DNA of 64,000 bases. Source: Adiantum capillus-veneris (lineage: Eukaryota > Streptophyta > Polypodiopsida > Polypodiales > Pteridaceae). The stretch is taken from assembly GCA_014529385.2 (NCBI GenBank), contig CM043960.1:117434043-117498042 (forward strand), in the 5' to 3' direction. A model generated the notes under the pieces. It was not told the origin of the DNA. It worked only from the letters and a program-made list of their open reading frames with translations, and did no database searches. A program made the position numbers and the translations under genes. Shown in pieces: positions 24,399 through 38,200 of the stretch (positions are counted from its first letter, which is position 1; every line of letters starts with the position of its first letter).

Positions 24399-25722
24399 CA
24401 GCTGCCCCAAATAGCAGGGGTATAGATAAGGTATCCCCTCATTTTGACTACCAGGCAACACTGCACTTAATCCCACTAAACGAAATGTTAAACGGTTCTA
24501 AATCAAAGATTGTCCTCCAACTTATAGTTCTGGTTTTCCTCAGCAAAGTGGGATTTCAGAGTCAGTAAGAGAGCGGTGGAAATCGTAGGTAGAGAGCATT
24601 CCTTTTTTTGGCTTTGGCTGAATGGAGTGCATATGGGGCAGGGGTGCCTTTGAAATTACCGAGCGGTGAGACTATAGTGCAGTACTATGTGCCCTATTAT
24701 TCTGCTTTTCAAATCTGCATGACATTGGGCTCTGGTGTCTTTCCATTGACAAAAGCTACGAGCTATTTGCAGCCCAAGAACTCTTTATGGGCCGCGGCAT
24801 GACACCTGTCCACACAATTTTACTGTCTGCTTGAATTATTTAGATTTGGATTTGAAATGGCTTGGTGTGCATGTGGTTGGCAATGTGTGTGCGTAGAAAT
24901 TGTCTTTTGCATGTGACTTTCCACTTCACTTGGTATCTGTTAATAGATGTAGGGACATAGGTTCGTCAAGTGTAATGGTATACTTGAGCACCAAAGTGCT
25001 CTAAGAAGATCTTAGGGCATGAAATTTTGATGAAAAATTTAGAAGGGCCCCTTGCGAACTGAACTTGATTATCATACATTCATACTGCCTGGCTTTTTGG
25101 GTTTCTGAGGGGTTTCTCGTCAACTTCTCAGGGTGGTGGGATATTCCTTGAACCCATGCAAGATCTGGTTGAAGAAGGTACCATCTTTCTGAGGCACAGG
25201 TGTTATAATTTTCAGGGACTCCTTTTATTTTTCATGTCCTTTTGAGTGAAATCAATGGGTGCTGTCCTGGCCCCCAGCTGTCTGCAATGGGCAGCCAATG
25301 AAGAGTTGCCGCAGCAAAAGTCACAATGGCGAGCTCCTCCTACCACTAGCCCCAACGTTGGCACTTCGCTCCCGCCACGGCATTGTTTGTAACGGTGTCA
25401 CAGCTCGGGCAGCAGTACACTCGTTGCCTTCCACAGAAGGGAGGCAAGGGTGGCAAGCATAGGGTTGCCCCCATTCCTCAGAGACGCAACCACCTGCGCT
25501 CGCCGCTTGCATGCCGACAGCATGGAGACTGCCCAAAAGTCGACATCGGCAAAGACGCATGTCGACAGTTATCATAGCCATCACTCACCATCAGGCCCAT
25601 TGTGAATGCTGCCAGGGCGTTCAGCCCGATGAACGGCATCCACACAGCTAAATGCATTAAAAAAAACTGAGCCCTGTTCCCTCATAAACCCGGTGACCAC
25701 CTCCCTATGCGGTGAGCACATG

Positions 25723-25765
<43 letters not shown>

Positions 25766-26161
25766 TCTGGAGAGAAGAAGAAAAAAAATTCCCCTTGCGC
25801 ATTCCCTTTCTAACTCCAAAGGCAAAATCTTCATGGAGAGTACCTTACCTGCGGACACCTGGCTGGCATTTCCCTTTAGTTTTGCATCACAAAGCCATCA
25901 TCTTCCTTGAATCCCTTTTATGACATACCTATATACCTATACTTATCTATACTATATATAATGGGGGAAGGGATTCCGGGCCCTCCCCTCAGACACGTGT
26001 CGCATGCTACTGAGTCCGGGGAGTGTGGCTGCAGCCCGGTGACACAGGCGGCCAGCGCGCTCATCAAGAGAAAGAGAGACTGCGCGAAGAGAGACAAAGG
26101 CTTCCGAAGGCATGTGTATTTTGCAGCCTGGCCAGTGCACAGGAAACAGAGCACGTACTCG

Positions 26162-26219
<58 letters not shown>

Positions 26220-29200
26220 AATGAAATGTTATATTAATGTCTTCAAAAGGCCAGAATGACCTATGAGACCAAACTGATACAAAAGTGGTGAATCTGTTAC
26301 AATGACTGGGTATCTTAGTACTAAAGTACAAGTGTGAAAAGTGTGAAAGTGCGAAAATAAATGTTAAAGACTAAATACAAAGTATTAAATAAACTTCTTA
26401 GGAGCATTCTGGGTGTCTGGCTAGAATGCTTCTAATCCTTTGTTGTAGTCTCCTCCGGTGAAGTGTGCTTCTGCATCTCGGTCGTGGTCGTCTTGATTTC
26501 CTAAGCTCAATCGCCCTGTCAATGAGGGTGCCTTTGGTATGAATGTGGGTACTCCTTTGTGCTGGCTGCTGGCCTCTTGCTTCTCCTTCCACTCCTGCTT
26601 CTCTCGATCCGAAGAAATCTGTGATCTGCCTCTGAGGCGGTAGTGCTCTTTGTCTTCTCATTAGATTATCCTTGTGCCGATGTAGTTCCAATAGGTACAA
26701 GCCTAAGCATCTTTGATCTTGGTATTGCATGACTCTATCTAGAGGTCCAAAGCCTTCTTTAAATAGGCAATGGAAACGCCCACGTATCTCATAGTATACG
26801 GTGCAATGGCATATGTAGTGTAATTTTGTCTCCGGCTCCATTCCGCATAACTTGCAAATTCTGCTCTCGGGTGGGATTCCCCTAAATCTGCCAAATTCAA
26901 CTTCCAATTGGTGAGAGGATGTACGAATCTGACCAATAGCACATCTCAAACCATGAGATACGTGGGTATCCATGTAGCTCGGGCGAATCACAAATCCATC
27001 TTCAGATAGCTGTCGGAAGTTTTCTTTGTAGTCAGCCATCTTCGTGCCCAATTCTTGTGTAGGGTCTACCCATGTCCTCTTAGTATCCAATTGTATAAGA
27101 TCCCGACAGATGATTTTATTAATCTCCGTTCGTGTAATTGCCAGTGATGGAGCCTCAAGAGAGTATTGGAAGGGGGGTAATCTTTCCATACTGAACCCGT
27201 GTCTCTGAAACCACGAGGACAGTTGCGCATACCAGCATGATGTATCCCCTTTCATTGCTAATTGTCGAGAGGATTCGAGGGCCAGTCTAGTATATCGGCA
27301 ATTATTTGTATCCCACAAACCATGTATAAAGGACACTGATCTGGTAAGAGCTTCAATTTCTATCGAAGGGGCAGCTAGTTCCACTCGGGTAATCGCGTGT
27401 GGTACGGAGGCCTTGGCTCTAATCATTCGGGAAATCATAGATACCAAAGGTCTCTCCATTGACTTCCAATTATCCTGATCCACAGATGGTCCCCAAATCT
27501 GGACCCCATAAAGCATAGCCAAAGCCACCACAGTATCAAAGAGCCAAAATTTTGTTCGTGGTTCCTGAAACTGCACTTGTGAACACATCCTCTCCAACCC
27601 TCCCAAGGCCGCAGAGGCTCTGGACAATCTAGCATCCGCTGCTTTCTTAAGAGTAAACTTCGGTCCTGCAAATACCACACCAAGGTATGTGTATGCCTCT
27701 GTGTACTCTACTGTATCCTGACCATATGCAAATGTAGGTGCCGATCTCCTAACCCACTGCGGTGTGGTGTTAAACACCATAACTTTGGTTTTACCCAAGT
27801 TTACCGACAGTCCACTGTTCTCCGCGAATTTATGTAATGCATCTAGCTGCCTCTGCATTCCATCTGGTGATTCTGCTATCAATACAATATCATCTGCATA
27901 CAACAACAAAGGGATCCATGACCCTGCAAGTTGAGCACCTCTGTCACCCTCTCGATCGATGTAATTTGATACCTCATCTATGTACATACCAAATAAAGTA
28001 GGGGACAGTGGGCATCCCTGCTTTACTCCAACGGTGGAATGAACAATGTCGGAATCCCCTTCTGGAGTACGTACATAACCAGTTACTGACCCGTATAAGG
28101 CCATGATCCCCCAAATAATCTCTTTGGGGACCCCTAACTCTTGCATCCTGCGCATCAATCTAGCCCTTGGTACTGTATCAAAAGCTTTCCGGAAATCCAC
28201 AAAGCAACAATACATCCTTCTCCCGCTTGCTCTTCCTTCCTCAATAATGGCTCTGAGCGTAAGAATATGATTTACAGTGGAATAACCCCTCCTGAATCCA
28301 GCTTGTCTTGTTGCCCTTATGCCCTCATTCTCTGCCCATCTACTCAATTTTTGTTCAAGAATGGATGCGTACAGTCGGGTCAATGTGTGACCTACCATAA
28401 TGGTACGGTAGTTCCCGGGTATCATAGGATCCCCTGACTTGAAAATAGGTACGATAGTAGATAATTTCCAAGATTCAGGTAATCCTTCACACATGACCCG
28501 ATTAAACAAACGAGCAAGGACTTCTGAAAGTAGATCCCTGGCATGGATCAGATGTTCTACTACTAAACCATCATGATCATATGCTCTTCTTGTCTTCATC
28601 TTATCAATGGCTTTTTTCACCATTTCCGTAGTAAAGAAAGTACTAGTAGCAGGACATGGCTCTAGCGGATCTGGTAATGGAGGCTGTCCAGATACCATAT
28701 ATAATGATGTTACATATTGACCCCAAATCTCAGGAGAAGTAATCGTCGGAGGCGGTGAGTGCTCGTGAAATAAGCGCCAGGCCTCATGTGAGTCTTGACT
28801 CAAGAAGAGCTGATATAAATCCTTTTTTAGTTTGGCTAAAAATGCCCTTTTCGTGCCACGTACTATACGTCGAAGAGCAATCCGAGACTGCTTATATGTG
28901 ATGATCCCCAGTGTAAGCTCTTTCTGGACCTGGGTTCTCGTCTCTCTGCATTCCTCGTCATACCAACTGTTTTGAGGCATGTTCCCAGATCCTCTCTTCT
29001 GATCAGGTTGAGTATGTGTATAACCGGCCTGTACAACGTAGAGGGCGGTACCATTTTAATTACCTGTTAACTTTACACAGAGCATTGAGAAGGGAAGAGA
29101 ACACAGTTGCGTCCAGCGACTAGAATGTCACTGCGCACACGAGACCGACACCCTGTAGGCCCCAAAAACTGGCGCCCCTTTCGGTATTTCTTTATTCAAA

Positions 29201-32200
29201 TTAAGATAGACGATCCGATCACTTCGCACAAGCTTTCACAAAGCTGTCCAAACCTGGCGAGGGCTGAAAACACAGGTTTTCGACCTGATTTTGGCAGCAT
29301 AACAGCGCAAAAACCCCTGTAGGTCAAAAGCACCTGTCTAGGACGGATTCCCTCGCTATCTGGAAGCTTTTTGGTGAGCTGTCACAGAAATTCAGCGGGC
29401 TGTAATTCCCTGTTTTTCGCTGCCAGATGCCCAAAAGCCTATACACGCATCCCAAGGCTCTCACGAGGCTCCCCCGGTGTTCCCTTGCAGTTTAGGTGCG
29501 AAACCCTAAACCTGCAGCAGGCTGTAATTCGCTGTTTCGGATCATTTTTAGCGGAGCGAACACGCCTACGCGTGTCCCAAGGGCTCCCGCACACAATGGG
29601 ACAGTTCCCCTGAGAATCGGACAAGTTTTCACGCGAGAAAACTCTCCAAACTCGCAATCTTTCGCGATGGAACTGTGCGTACCTGTGGAGGATTAGCAAT
29701 TAGCTAATCCGGTTCCTGTTCAGAAGGCTCTTGCCTTGGCAAACGCGCATAAACCCCCAGAACTGTACATGTTCATCTGAGTAGCCCAACTAGTGGGGCA
29801 TTACCATATGTGCCAAAGGGGAGAGAGAGATGCACGAGAGCAAGTCACCGCGCTACATGAGACAAAGGAGAAGGCAAGCTTTCCATTAAAGCTGTAGACC
29901 TGCACCCACTACTCACACACACACTGTAGGTCACTTATGATCAAAAATCCGCCTCCTCTCTCAAATTGGGCGCCCCCTCCAGCTGAGGTGTCCTGCAGAT
30001 GGCTCTACAGCTGCCAAGTGTCCAGTTTGCCCCTTTGAGCTAATTCCCTAGTTCCCACTGACTTATAAAGTTATAAGTGACTTTCCGAGTGGCCAAGAGT
30101 TTATTTGGCGCACACAGGCTTCCATACTCATCAGAATTCAGTGCTAACTGGCCCGACCAGTCCCTGACTGACCGACCCAGGCTCCCGCTGTGAGAAACCT
30201 ATTCGGCCGTAGCCGTTTCACAATGGCCATGCAATGTCCACTTGCACCTTTTCAAGGGTTCCGGGGAAAACAAGTAAAAATAAAAATATCTAGTACTTAT
30301 TTACAGAAGGCAACAGGAAAAATACACCTCCTGGTGACATACCCCACTCTTGAAATACTGCAAGCGACCTCGCTTGCATGCCAATACTACATGCGGTATC
30401 TCCTGATATCACATATATTCTATGATGGGAATCCAAGATATACATGCTTCCGAAAATGTAGTGTTGGACGATTAAACAATCCCACCAACCTGGCTACGAC
30501 ACATATATCAAGCATAGAAGTCTTCTAGTGTACTCTCAAGCACAAACTTCTCTAGCTAAATTTTGTATGGAAAGAGTAGATACAATTGCTTAACTACTCT
30601 CTTGAGCATCATGAACCATGCTCTTGCCTTGCTCCAGAAAAGGCTACATCAAGTCACTGTGGGTTCCATCTGAAAGGCTTCAAGATACAATTGCAATAGC
30701 TGAGGTGAATCAACCAATTCAGACTCTTCCATCCATTTGGCATCCAACGATGGATAGTTCTTGAACTTCACCAAATAGCGTCTTGCAACCTTTCCTCTAA
30801 CCTTTCTTTCTTTATGTGCCAATATCTGTTCAGGAACAAGGATTTCATCCAATTCTTCCACTTCGGGTTGTTCCTCATCAAGCATATTCTCTGGCACATT
30901 ACCAACAAAGGGTCTTAGAAGGCTGACATGAAAAGCATTATGTATTTTCCAGCCTTCTGGTAGCTTTAACCTGTAAGCTACATCGCTGATCTTTTCTGAA
31001 ATCTGAAAAGGACCATAATATCGCATACTAAGCTTAGGAAACAAGCGTTCCTTGCCTTTCCTTTTCCTTAACCTGGCCTTTTCAAAGCGCAAAAGCACCC
31101 AATCACCAAGTGAAAATACAAGTTCACGACGGTGACGATCAACAGCTTTCTTTTGCTTAGCCTGAGTCTTCTCAAGAGCAATCTTTATCTTACTGTATGT
31201 TTCATCCATATCTTGCACATACTTGTCTACCTCAAAAATCTTGTCCTTAGTCTGCAAAATGGACGGGACTTTCTTCCCTCCTTCCACTATCTCAAATGGT
31301 GCCTTACCTGTTGACGTATGCACAGTGTTATTGTAAGCATATTCAACCAATGGAAGATGTTGTTCCCAAGTTGCCTTGTGCTCTGACACATAACATTTGA
31401 GCAGGTCCAGGACAGTAGAATTTGCCTCTTCTGACTGTCCATCAGTTTGCGGATGAAACGAAGAAGAGAACTTTAGCGTAGTGCCCATGTTCTCAAACAA
31501 TGCCTTCCAGAAAAGACTCGTCATACGTGGATCCCTGTCAATGACAATTGACTGAGGCATCCCGTGATATTTTAAGATATTGCTCATGAATATCTTGACC
31601 ATGTGTTCTGGCTTTATCTTCTTCCTCACAGGAATGAAATGGGCCTACTTACTGAACCTACAAATGATAGTCCAAATCCCATCATTGCCTGTTTGCGTTC
31701 TTGGAAGATCAAAGATAAAGTCCATTGCTATGCTTTTCCATGGCCTATCTGGGATCGGCAATGGCTGCAACAATCCCGGTTGCTTTTGTCTGTCAAATTT
31801 GACTTTTTGGCATACTAAGCATGATCTTCCAAATGTGTCAACATCTTGACGCAAAGCTGGCCAATAGAAGAATGCCTCAACCCCTTTCACTGTTGCATCA
31901 ATTCCACGATGCCCAGCATAAGGTGGAGCATGACTTTCCATCAAAATCTTTGGCCGTAACTATTTAGTAACGCATACTTTCCATGCATCATGAGAAAGTC
32001 ATTCTTAAGCATATAGTGCTCATGATCTTGCCCATCAAGAAGCTGGTCATAGATCCTTGCAAAATCTGAATCTTCAGCATATTGTGTCTTCATTTCATCT
32101 AGTTCACAATGGTACGGAATTGACACTGCTGAAATTTGCGGCTTTCGTGACAACGCATCAGCCACCACGTTCTTTTTCCCTTGCACATGCACAATCTGAA

Positions 32201-35200
32201 AATGGAACATTGACAAGATGTTTGCCCATCGCATGTGCTTCTCAGACAGCTTCGTCTATGTGAGAAAATATCGCAAGGTTTGATGATCCGTTTGGACAAC
32301 AAAATCAGCCCCTAGCAGATAGTGTTTCCAACTAGTGAGAGCATGAATTACTGCCGGCAATTCTTTCTCATACACTTGCAAGTTCCTTTCAGTCTTCAAA
32401 AGAATTCTGCTCTCATATGCAACTACTCGGCCATTCTGCATTAGAACTGCACCAAGACTATGGCCACACGCATCACACTGAACCACAAAAGGTTTCGAAA
32501 GATCTGGCAAAATGATTACCGGATCTGAAGTCAGCTTCTCTTTCAAGTGTTTGAACGCTAAAATTTCCTTGGCTGTCCACTTGAAAGTAACTCCTTTTCC
32601 TTGTAGTGCATGGAGTGGAGAAGCAATCTCAGCAAAATTTCGGATGAACCTCCTGTAGTAGGAACATAAGCCTAGAAAGCTTCGAATGTCATGTACGGAT
32701 TTCAAGTCTGGCCATGACCTAATTGCTTCCACTTTAGCGGGATCCATGCGTACCCCATCCTTTGAAACAATGTGCCCAAGGAAGTGAATTTCTTGCAAAA
32801 AGAATTCACTCTTCTTCGCATTAATGAGTAGCCTGTTCTTACGTAACTCATTGAAAACTGCAGTCAAGTGATCCCTATGCTCCTCTTCGGACTTCGAATA
32901 GACAATCATGTCATCAAAGAAGGTACCCACGAAGTTTCTATGTGGTCTAAAAATTCCGTCCATCATTCTATTAAACGTGGCAGGAGCATTTGTGAGACCA
33001 AATGGCATGACAAGAAACTCATAGAGACCAAATGTTGTCATGAACGCAGTCTTATGGACATCTTCTGGCCTAATGCGTATCTGATGATACCCACTCTTTA
33101 GGTCTATCCTTGTAAACAATGACGCTCCCTCAAGCCGATCAAGAATGTCATCTATCCTCGGTATGGGGAACCTGTTCTTGATAGTATTCTTATTCAAGGC
33201 GCGATAGTCAATGCACATGCGCCATGAACCATCCTTCTTCTGCACTAAGAGTACAGGCGAACAAAAAGGGGATGAACTGGGCTGAATCAGCCCCTTCTCT
33301 AAAAGCTCGTTGACCTGACTCATAATCTCTTTCTGCTGGGCTGCACTAACCCTGTATGGTGGTCTATTCGGTGGACTAGAACCTGGCACAAGGTCTATAG
33401 TATGATCCTCAGGTCTCTCAAGAGGTAACTCCCCTGGTAAAGAGTTCGAAAAACAATCACTGAAACCACTCAAAAAAGTTGACCTGTCTTTATCTAAGGT
33501 AGACAAATTAGATACAACTTGAGGTACTTCTTTTGCAAAGATCAAGTACGCAGAAAGATGATTCTTTATTAAATATGAAATAGCAGAAGCAGAAACAACT
33601 GGAACAGACTCGCCTTTAAGCTTTACATCAAGGACATGAGTCTTTCCTCTATGTACAAGGGTAATCTTTTTGTTGTAAGTATCCACCATAGCATGTAACC
33701 TGTAACACCATGGGATACCCAGTAACACATCACAGCCCTCAAGTGGCATAATATGAAATTCTTCCGCATCCACATAACTCTGAATGTGCAGACGAAGCTT
33801 CCCCAAAATGGGAGTAACGGGCTCTGAATGACCTGGGCATGCCAAACCTGCTTCCCTTGTCATACCCATCTCCTCTGCACAGATGCCCAACTTTGATGCC
33901 AATTCTGGTGATATGAAATTTGCACGGGCTCCTAGATCAAAGAAAACCAGCACTGTCTGGTCTCTAACTTTGCCCCAAGCTCTGCACAACTCCGTGGCAT
34001 CTGTGTTTGGCTGGTCTCCAACCAAATCTGGAACAAGTCCTGCACTTGGCTTTGGCTTCTTCCCTTTATGGTCTGACTTGTCATCCTTATCCTGTGACTT
34101 CTCTGTGGGCATTCATTCGCAAAATGTCCTTCCTATTCACAAATGTAGTATTTCTTGGCCTCCCTAAGAGCTTTCCGTTCTTCAAAAGTTTTGCCAGAAA
34201 AATGCGTCTTTTGTCCTTGTCCTCGTCCCGAAGAAGACTTAGACTGCTTCTTGGACGTATCACCTTCTTCAGTGGAGGGCTTCTTTGTGGGAGGCTCAGA
34301 AGGCTTTGCTGCAACATTGCCCTTGGCTGAAAACTGTTTGCCCTGGGACCCTTTCTTGTGGCTATTAAATCCATCGGAATCTCCCTTCGACAGATTGCTG
34401 GCCACTCTTGCATTCTCTATCAATTGAAACATATTCATGACAGTAGTCTTTGTGCAGTAGTCCCTGATTTTCTTGGGCAATCCGCAACAGTACTTCTCAA
34501 TTTGTTCTGACAATGGCACAAACCTGTAAGAGGTGACTGGCAACAGTGCGGCCCAAAACTGTTTATTGTACTCTTCCAGATTCGCACACTGTTTAGCATT
34601 CAACTCGTGCCATTCTGTCATCACATCCACTTCAAAAGTGCTTGTCAACCATGCAGGCGCAAAAAGCTGTTTGAATTGGACCCACGTTGTTGGGGCTTGA
34701 CCCTGGTTCAACAATGCGGTCCACCATTGAAGCGCATTCCCTTTCAAGAAAGTGGCAGCCTTGCGTATCTTTGAAGATTCCGTGAAGTTTCCTCCAGCAT
34801 AAGCTGCATCGAACTGCTGTATGAAGGTCAAAGCCTTCAATTGATCCTCAGTTCCTCTAAAAGTTTCAAACTTCACTCCCTGCCCACCTTCCTTGTAATC
34901 CTTAAGCTGACTCAAAGGAGCCACATAATCATAAACAGGTGCCTGGAACAGTGGTGCTCCATGAGTGTTCATTCCAGCACTCGCATCGACTATTTTCCCT
35001 ATCATATTTGCATTTTGTACGTATGGCTGCGAAAAACCAGCCATACCAAATTGTGTTCCAGGCACTCGAAACTGGCCATAGGCACCCTGAAAACCTGGTT
35101 GGACACCCATGTTCGCGTACATAGGGTACCCATGCCTGTTTGCTTTGTCCCGAACACATTCCCTGGAATATAACCTGTGGAAGGTCCAGCCATAGCTTGA

Positions 35201-38200
35201 AACACTGAACCACCTCCAAAATAACCAAGATAAGTATTAGGTAATGGAAGGGTCTGAGGCATAGCGTGTTCATTACTCCCTTGACCATTCACAAACGGTT
35301 CCTGTCCAGCTACAGCAAGCTGCTTTGGATCATTGGACACCGCTAGTTGCTCAACCACATGGGCTTTCCCTCGAGCATCATGAGTCCTCTGCGCATTGGA
35401 AATCTCCTTTTCCTGCAACGGCTCAGTCATGCCCTGTGTAGGAGGCTAAAAACCCTGTGTCGGAGCCTGTAAGAACTCCTGCATCCTTGGGTTGTTAGCC
35501 AACTGCTGAAACATGTCCATGCAACTACGTAGTTGAGTTCTAAACAACCTGTCCTCTTCTTGAAGAGTTGAAGGAATTTTCTCTGTGCCATGTGAGGAAG
35601 ATCCTTCTTCAGGTACTTGGTCTCTCTTCTCTGCCATATCGACAACCTCTGTGTTGCTTTCACCCACAACAATCCACGCTGCACTTTTTGAAGAAAAAGT
35701 GACTATCCCGTCGATGGAACCATATAACCGGCCTGTACAACGTAGAGGGCGGTACCATTTCAATTACCTGTTAACTTTACACAAAGCACTGAGAAGGGAA
35801 GAGAACACAGTTGCGTCCAGCGACTAGAATGTCAATGCGCACACGAGACCGACACCCTGTAGGCCCCAAAGACTGGCGCCCCTTTCGGTATTTCTTTATT
35901 CAAATTAAGGTAGACGATCCGATCACTTCGCACAAGCTTTCACAAAGCTGTCCAAACCTGGCGAGGGCTGAAAACACAAGTTTTCGACCTGATTTTGGCA
36001 GCATAACAGCGCAAAAACCCTTGTAGGTCAAAAGCACCTGTCTAGGACGGATTCCTTCGCTATCTGGAAGCTTTTTGGTGAGCTGTCACAGAAATTCAGC
36101 GGGCTGTAATTCCCTGTTTTTCGCTGCCGGGTGCCCAAAAGCCTATACACGCATCCCAAGGCTCTCACGAGGCTCCCCCGGTGTTCCCTTGCAGTTTAGG
36201 TGCGAAACCCTAAACCTGCAGCAGGCTGTAATTCGCTGTTTTGGATCGTTTTTAGCGGAGCGAACACGCCTACGCGTGTCCCAAGGGCTCCCGCACACAA
36301 TGGGACAGTTCCCCTGAGAATCGGACAAGTTTTCACGCGAGAAAACTCTCCAAACTCGCAATCTTTCGCGATGGAACTGTGCGTACCTGTGGAGGATTAG
36401 CAATTAGCTAATCCGGTTCCTGTTCAGAAGGCTCTTGCCTTGGCAAACGCGCATAAACCCCCAGAACTGTACATGTTCATCTGAGTAGCCCAACTAGTGG
36501 GGCATTACCATATGTGCCAAAGGGGAGAGAGAGATGCACGAGAGCAAGTCATCGCGCTACATGAGACAAAGGAGAAGGCAAGCTTTCCATTAAAGCTGTA
36601 GACCTGCACCCACTACTCACACACACACACACACTGTAGGTCACTTATGATCAAAAATCCGCCTCCTCTCTCAAATTGGGCGCCCCCTCCAGCTGAGGTG
36701 TCCTGCAGATGGCTCTACAGCTGCCAAGTGTCCAGTTTGCCCCTTTGAGCTAATTCCCTAGTTCCCACTGACTTATAAAGTTATAAGTGACTTTCCGAGT
36801 GGCCCAAAGTTCATTTGGCGCACACAGGCTTCCATACTCATCAGAATTCAGTGCTAACTGGCCCGACCAGTCCGTGACTGACCGACCCAGGCTCCCGCTG
36901 TGAGAAACCTATTCGGCCGCAGCCGTTTCACACTGGCCATGCAATGTCCACTTGCACCTTTTCAAGGGTTCCGGGGAAAACAAGTAAAAATAAAAATATC
37001 TAGTACTTATTTACGGAAGGCAACAGGAAAAATACACCTCCTGGTGACAATGTGGGTATGCCTCTTGTGCTCCTCCATGTAGTATCTCTGTTAACTCAGA
37101 AGTAATCTCCTCTACAGTATATACTGGCTCGGCTGTCCACATCCTATTATAGATCTTTTCCACATAGACTGAATCAGTCTCTGGCGTGAAAGTATATCTT
37201 GTGTGTCTTCTTCCTTTGTACTTGAGAGGCATTGTATTGGAAGGAGATTGATAAGGTCAAGAGAGCATGATCCACTGCAATCCCAACCGGTCTGGGTCCC
37301 ACCTTAAAGTCCTCGATACTAGAAATAAAGCTTGGTGAAGTCATAACATAATCCACTGTACTGGCCCCATGCCTGTGCGGGAAGCATGTGAATCCCCCAT
37401 ATAAAGGGAAATTCTCTAGACCATTAAGTATGGCCAAACCATGTATAGCTGCCATCTCCATGAGATGTCTCCCATATTCAGTGTGTTCTTTATCCTGTGA
37501 GTTTCTAGTAAGCCCCCTCTGTGATAAATCCACTTCTTTGAGCATTTCCTCAGAAGTATCATAGAATACTGCTTGAGAGTTGGCCGTTCTGGCATTAAAG
37601 TCTCCTAAGAGAACGATGTCTCCATCTCTAGAGAACTCCCATATGTCATTATTCAATATGGAGAAAGGGGACTGTCCTTTAGGTGAGGAGTAGACTAATG
37701 TACTTGGAGGGAAGTAGCATATAGCGATATATAGAAATCTACCTGTCTCGGCTCTCATTCTCACCCACATATACCTTGCTTGCTCATCTTTCTTGATAAT
37801 CTGTAGTAGTGGTTTCAGCTCCTCTTTAAATAAGACTGCTACTCCTCCTGAACCCCGGCTACCCCGTAGAGATCTCTTGTCTGGTCGACCAACTGTTCCT
37901 CATAAATAACCCTTCACATGTGGCATACGTTGTCCCGGTATCTGGTGTGTCTCTGAGTAGAAAACTATGTCTCTATCCCTAAAGCTGTCTTCAAAGGCAC
38001 CTACATCTAGCCTATATGATCCATTACAATTCCACGCCGCTATCCGGAGCGTCGCCACATAGGTCTCGCACCGTTATGCTGAGCGCTTTTCCAGAACCAC
38101 TACTTTCCCTCCTCTATAAAAGGCGATTTTCCCCTTTTCTCTTGCTGCCCTGATCTCTGGCATCAACTCTTGCATGTGTGCCACTTGTGCCAATGTAAGG

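Larger units (their letters stand above)
29019..37049 (-). mobile_element. Chromovirus (Ty3/gypsy) inserted in the LINE
   Basis: 8,031 bp, minus strand. LTRs 35723-37049 (5') and 29019-30339 (3'), with termini TGTCACC...GGTTATA and a perfect TSD ATGTG (29014-29018, 37050-37054). About 20 substitutions and one microsatellite length difference between the LTRs (about 1.5%) make it the younger of the two datable elements. Order: PBS, gag, protease, RT, RNase H, integrase with chromodomain, PPT. Two in-frame stops and one frameshift in pol, plus lesions in gag, disable it. Confidence 0.95.
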
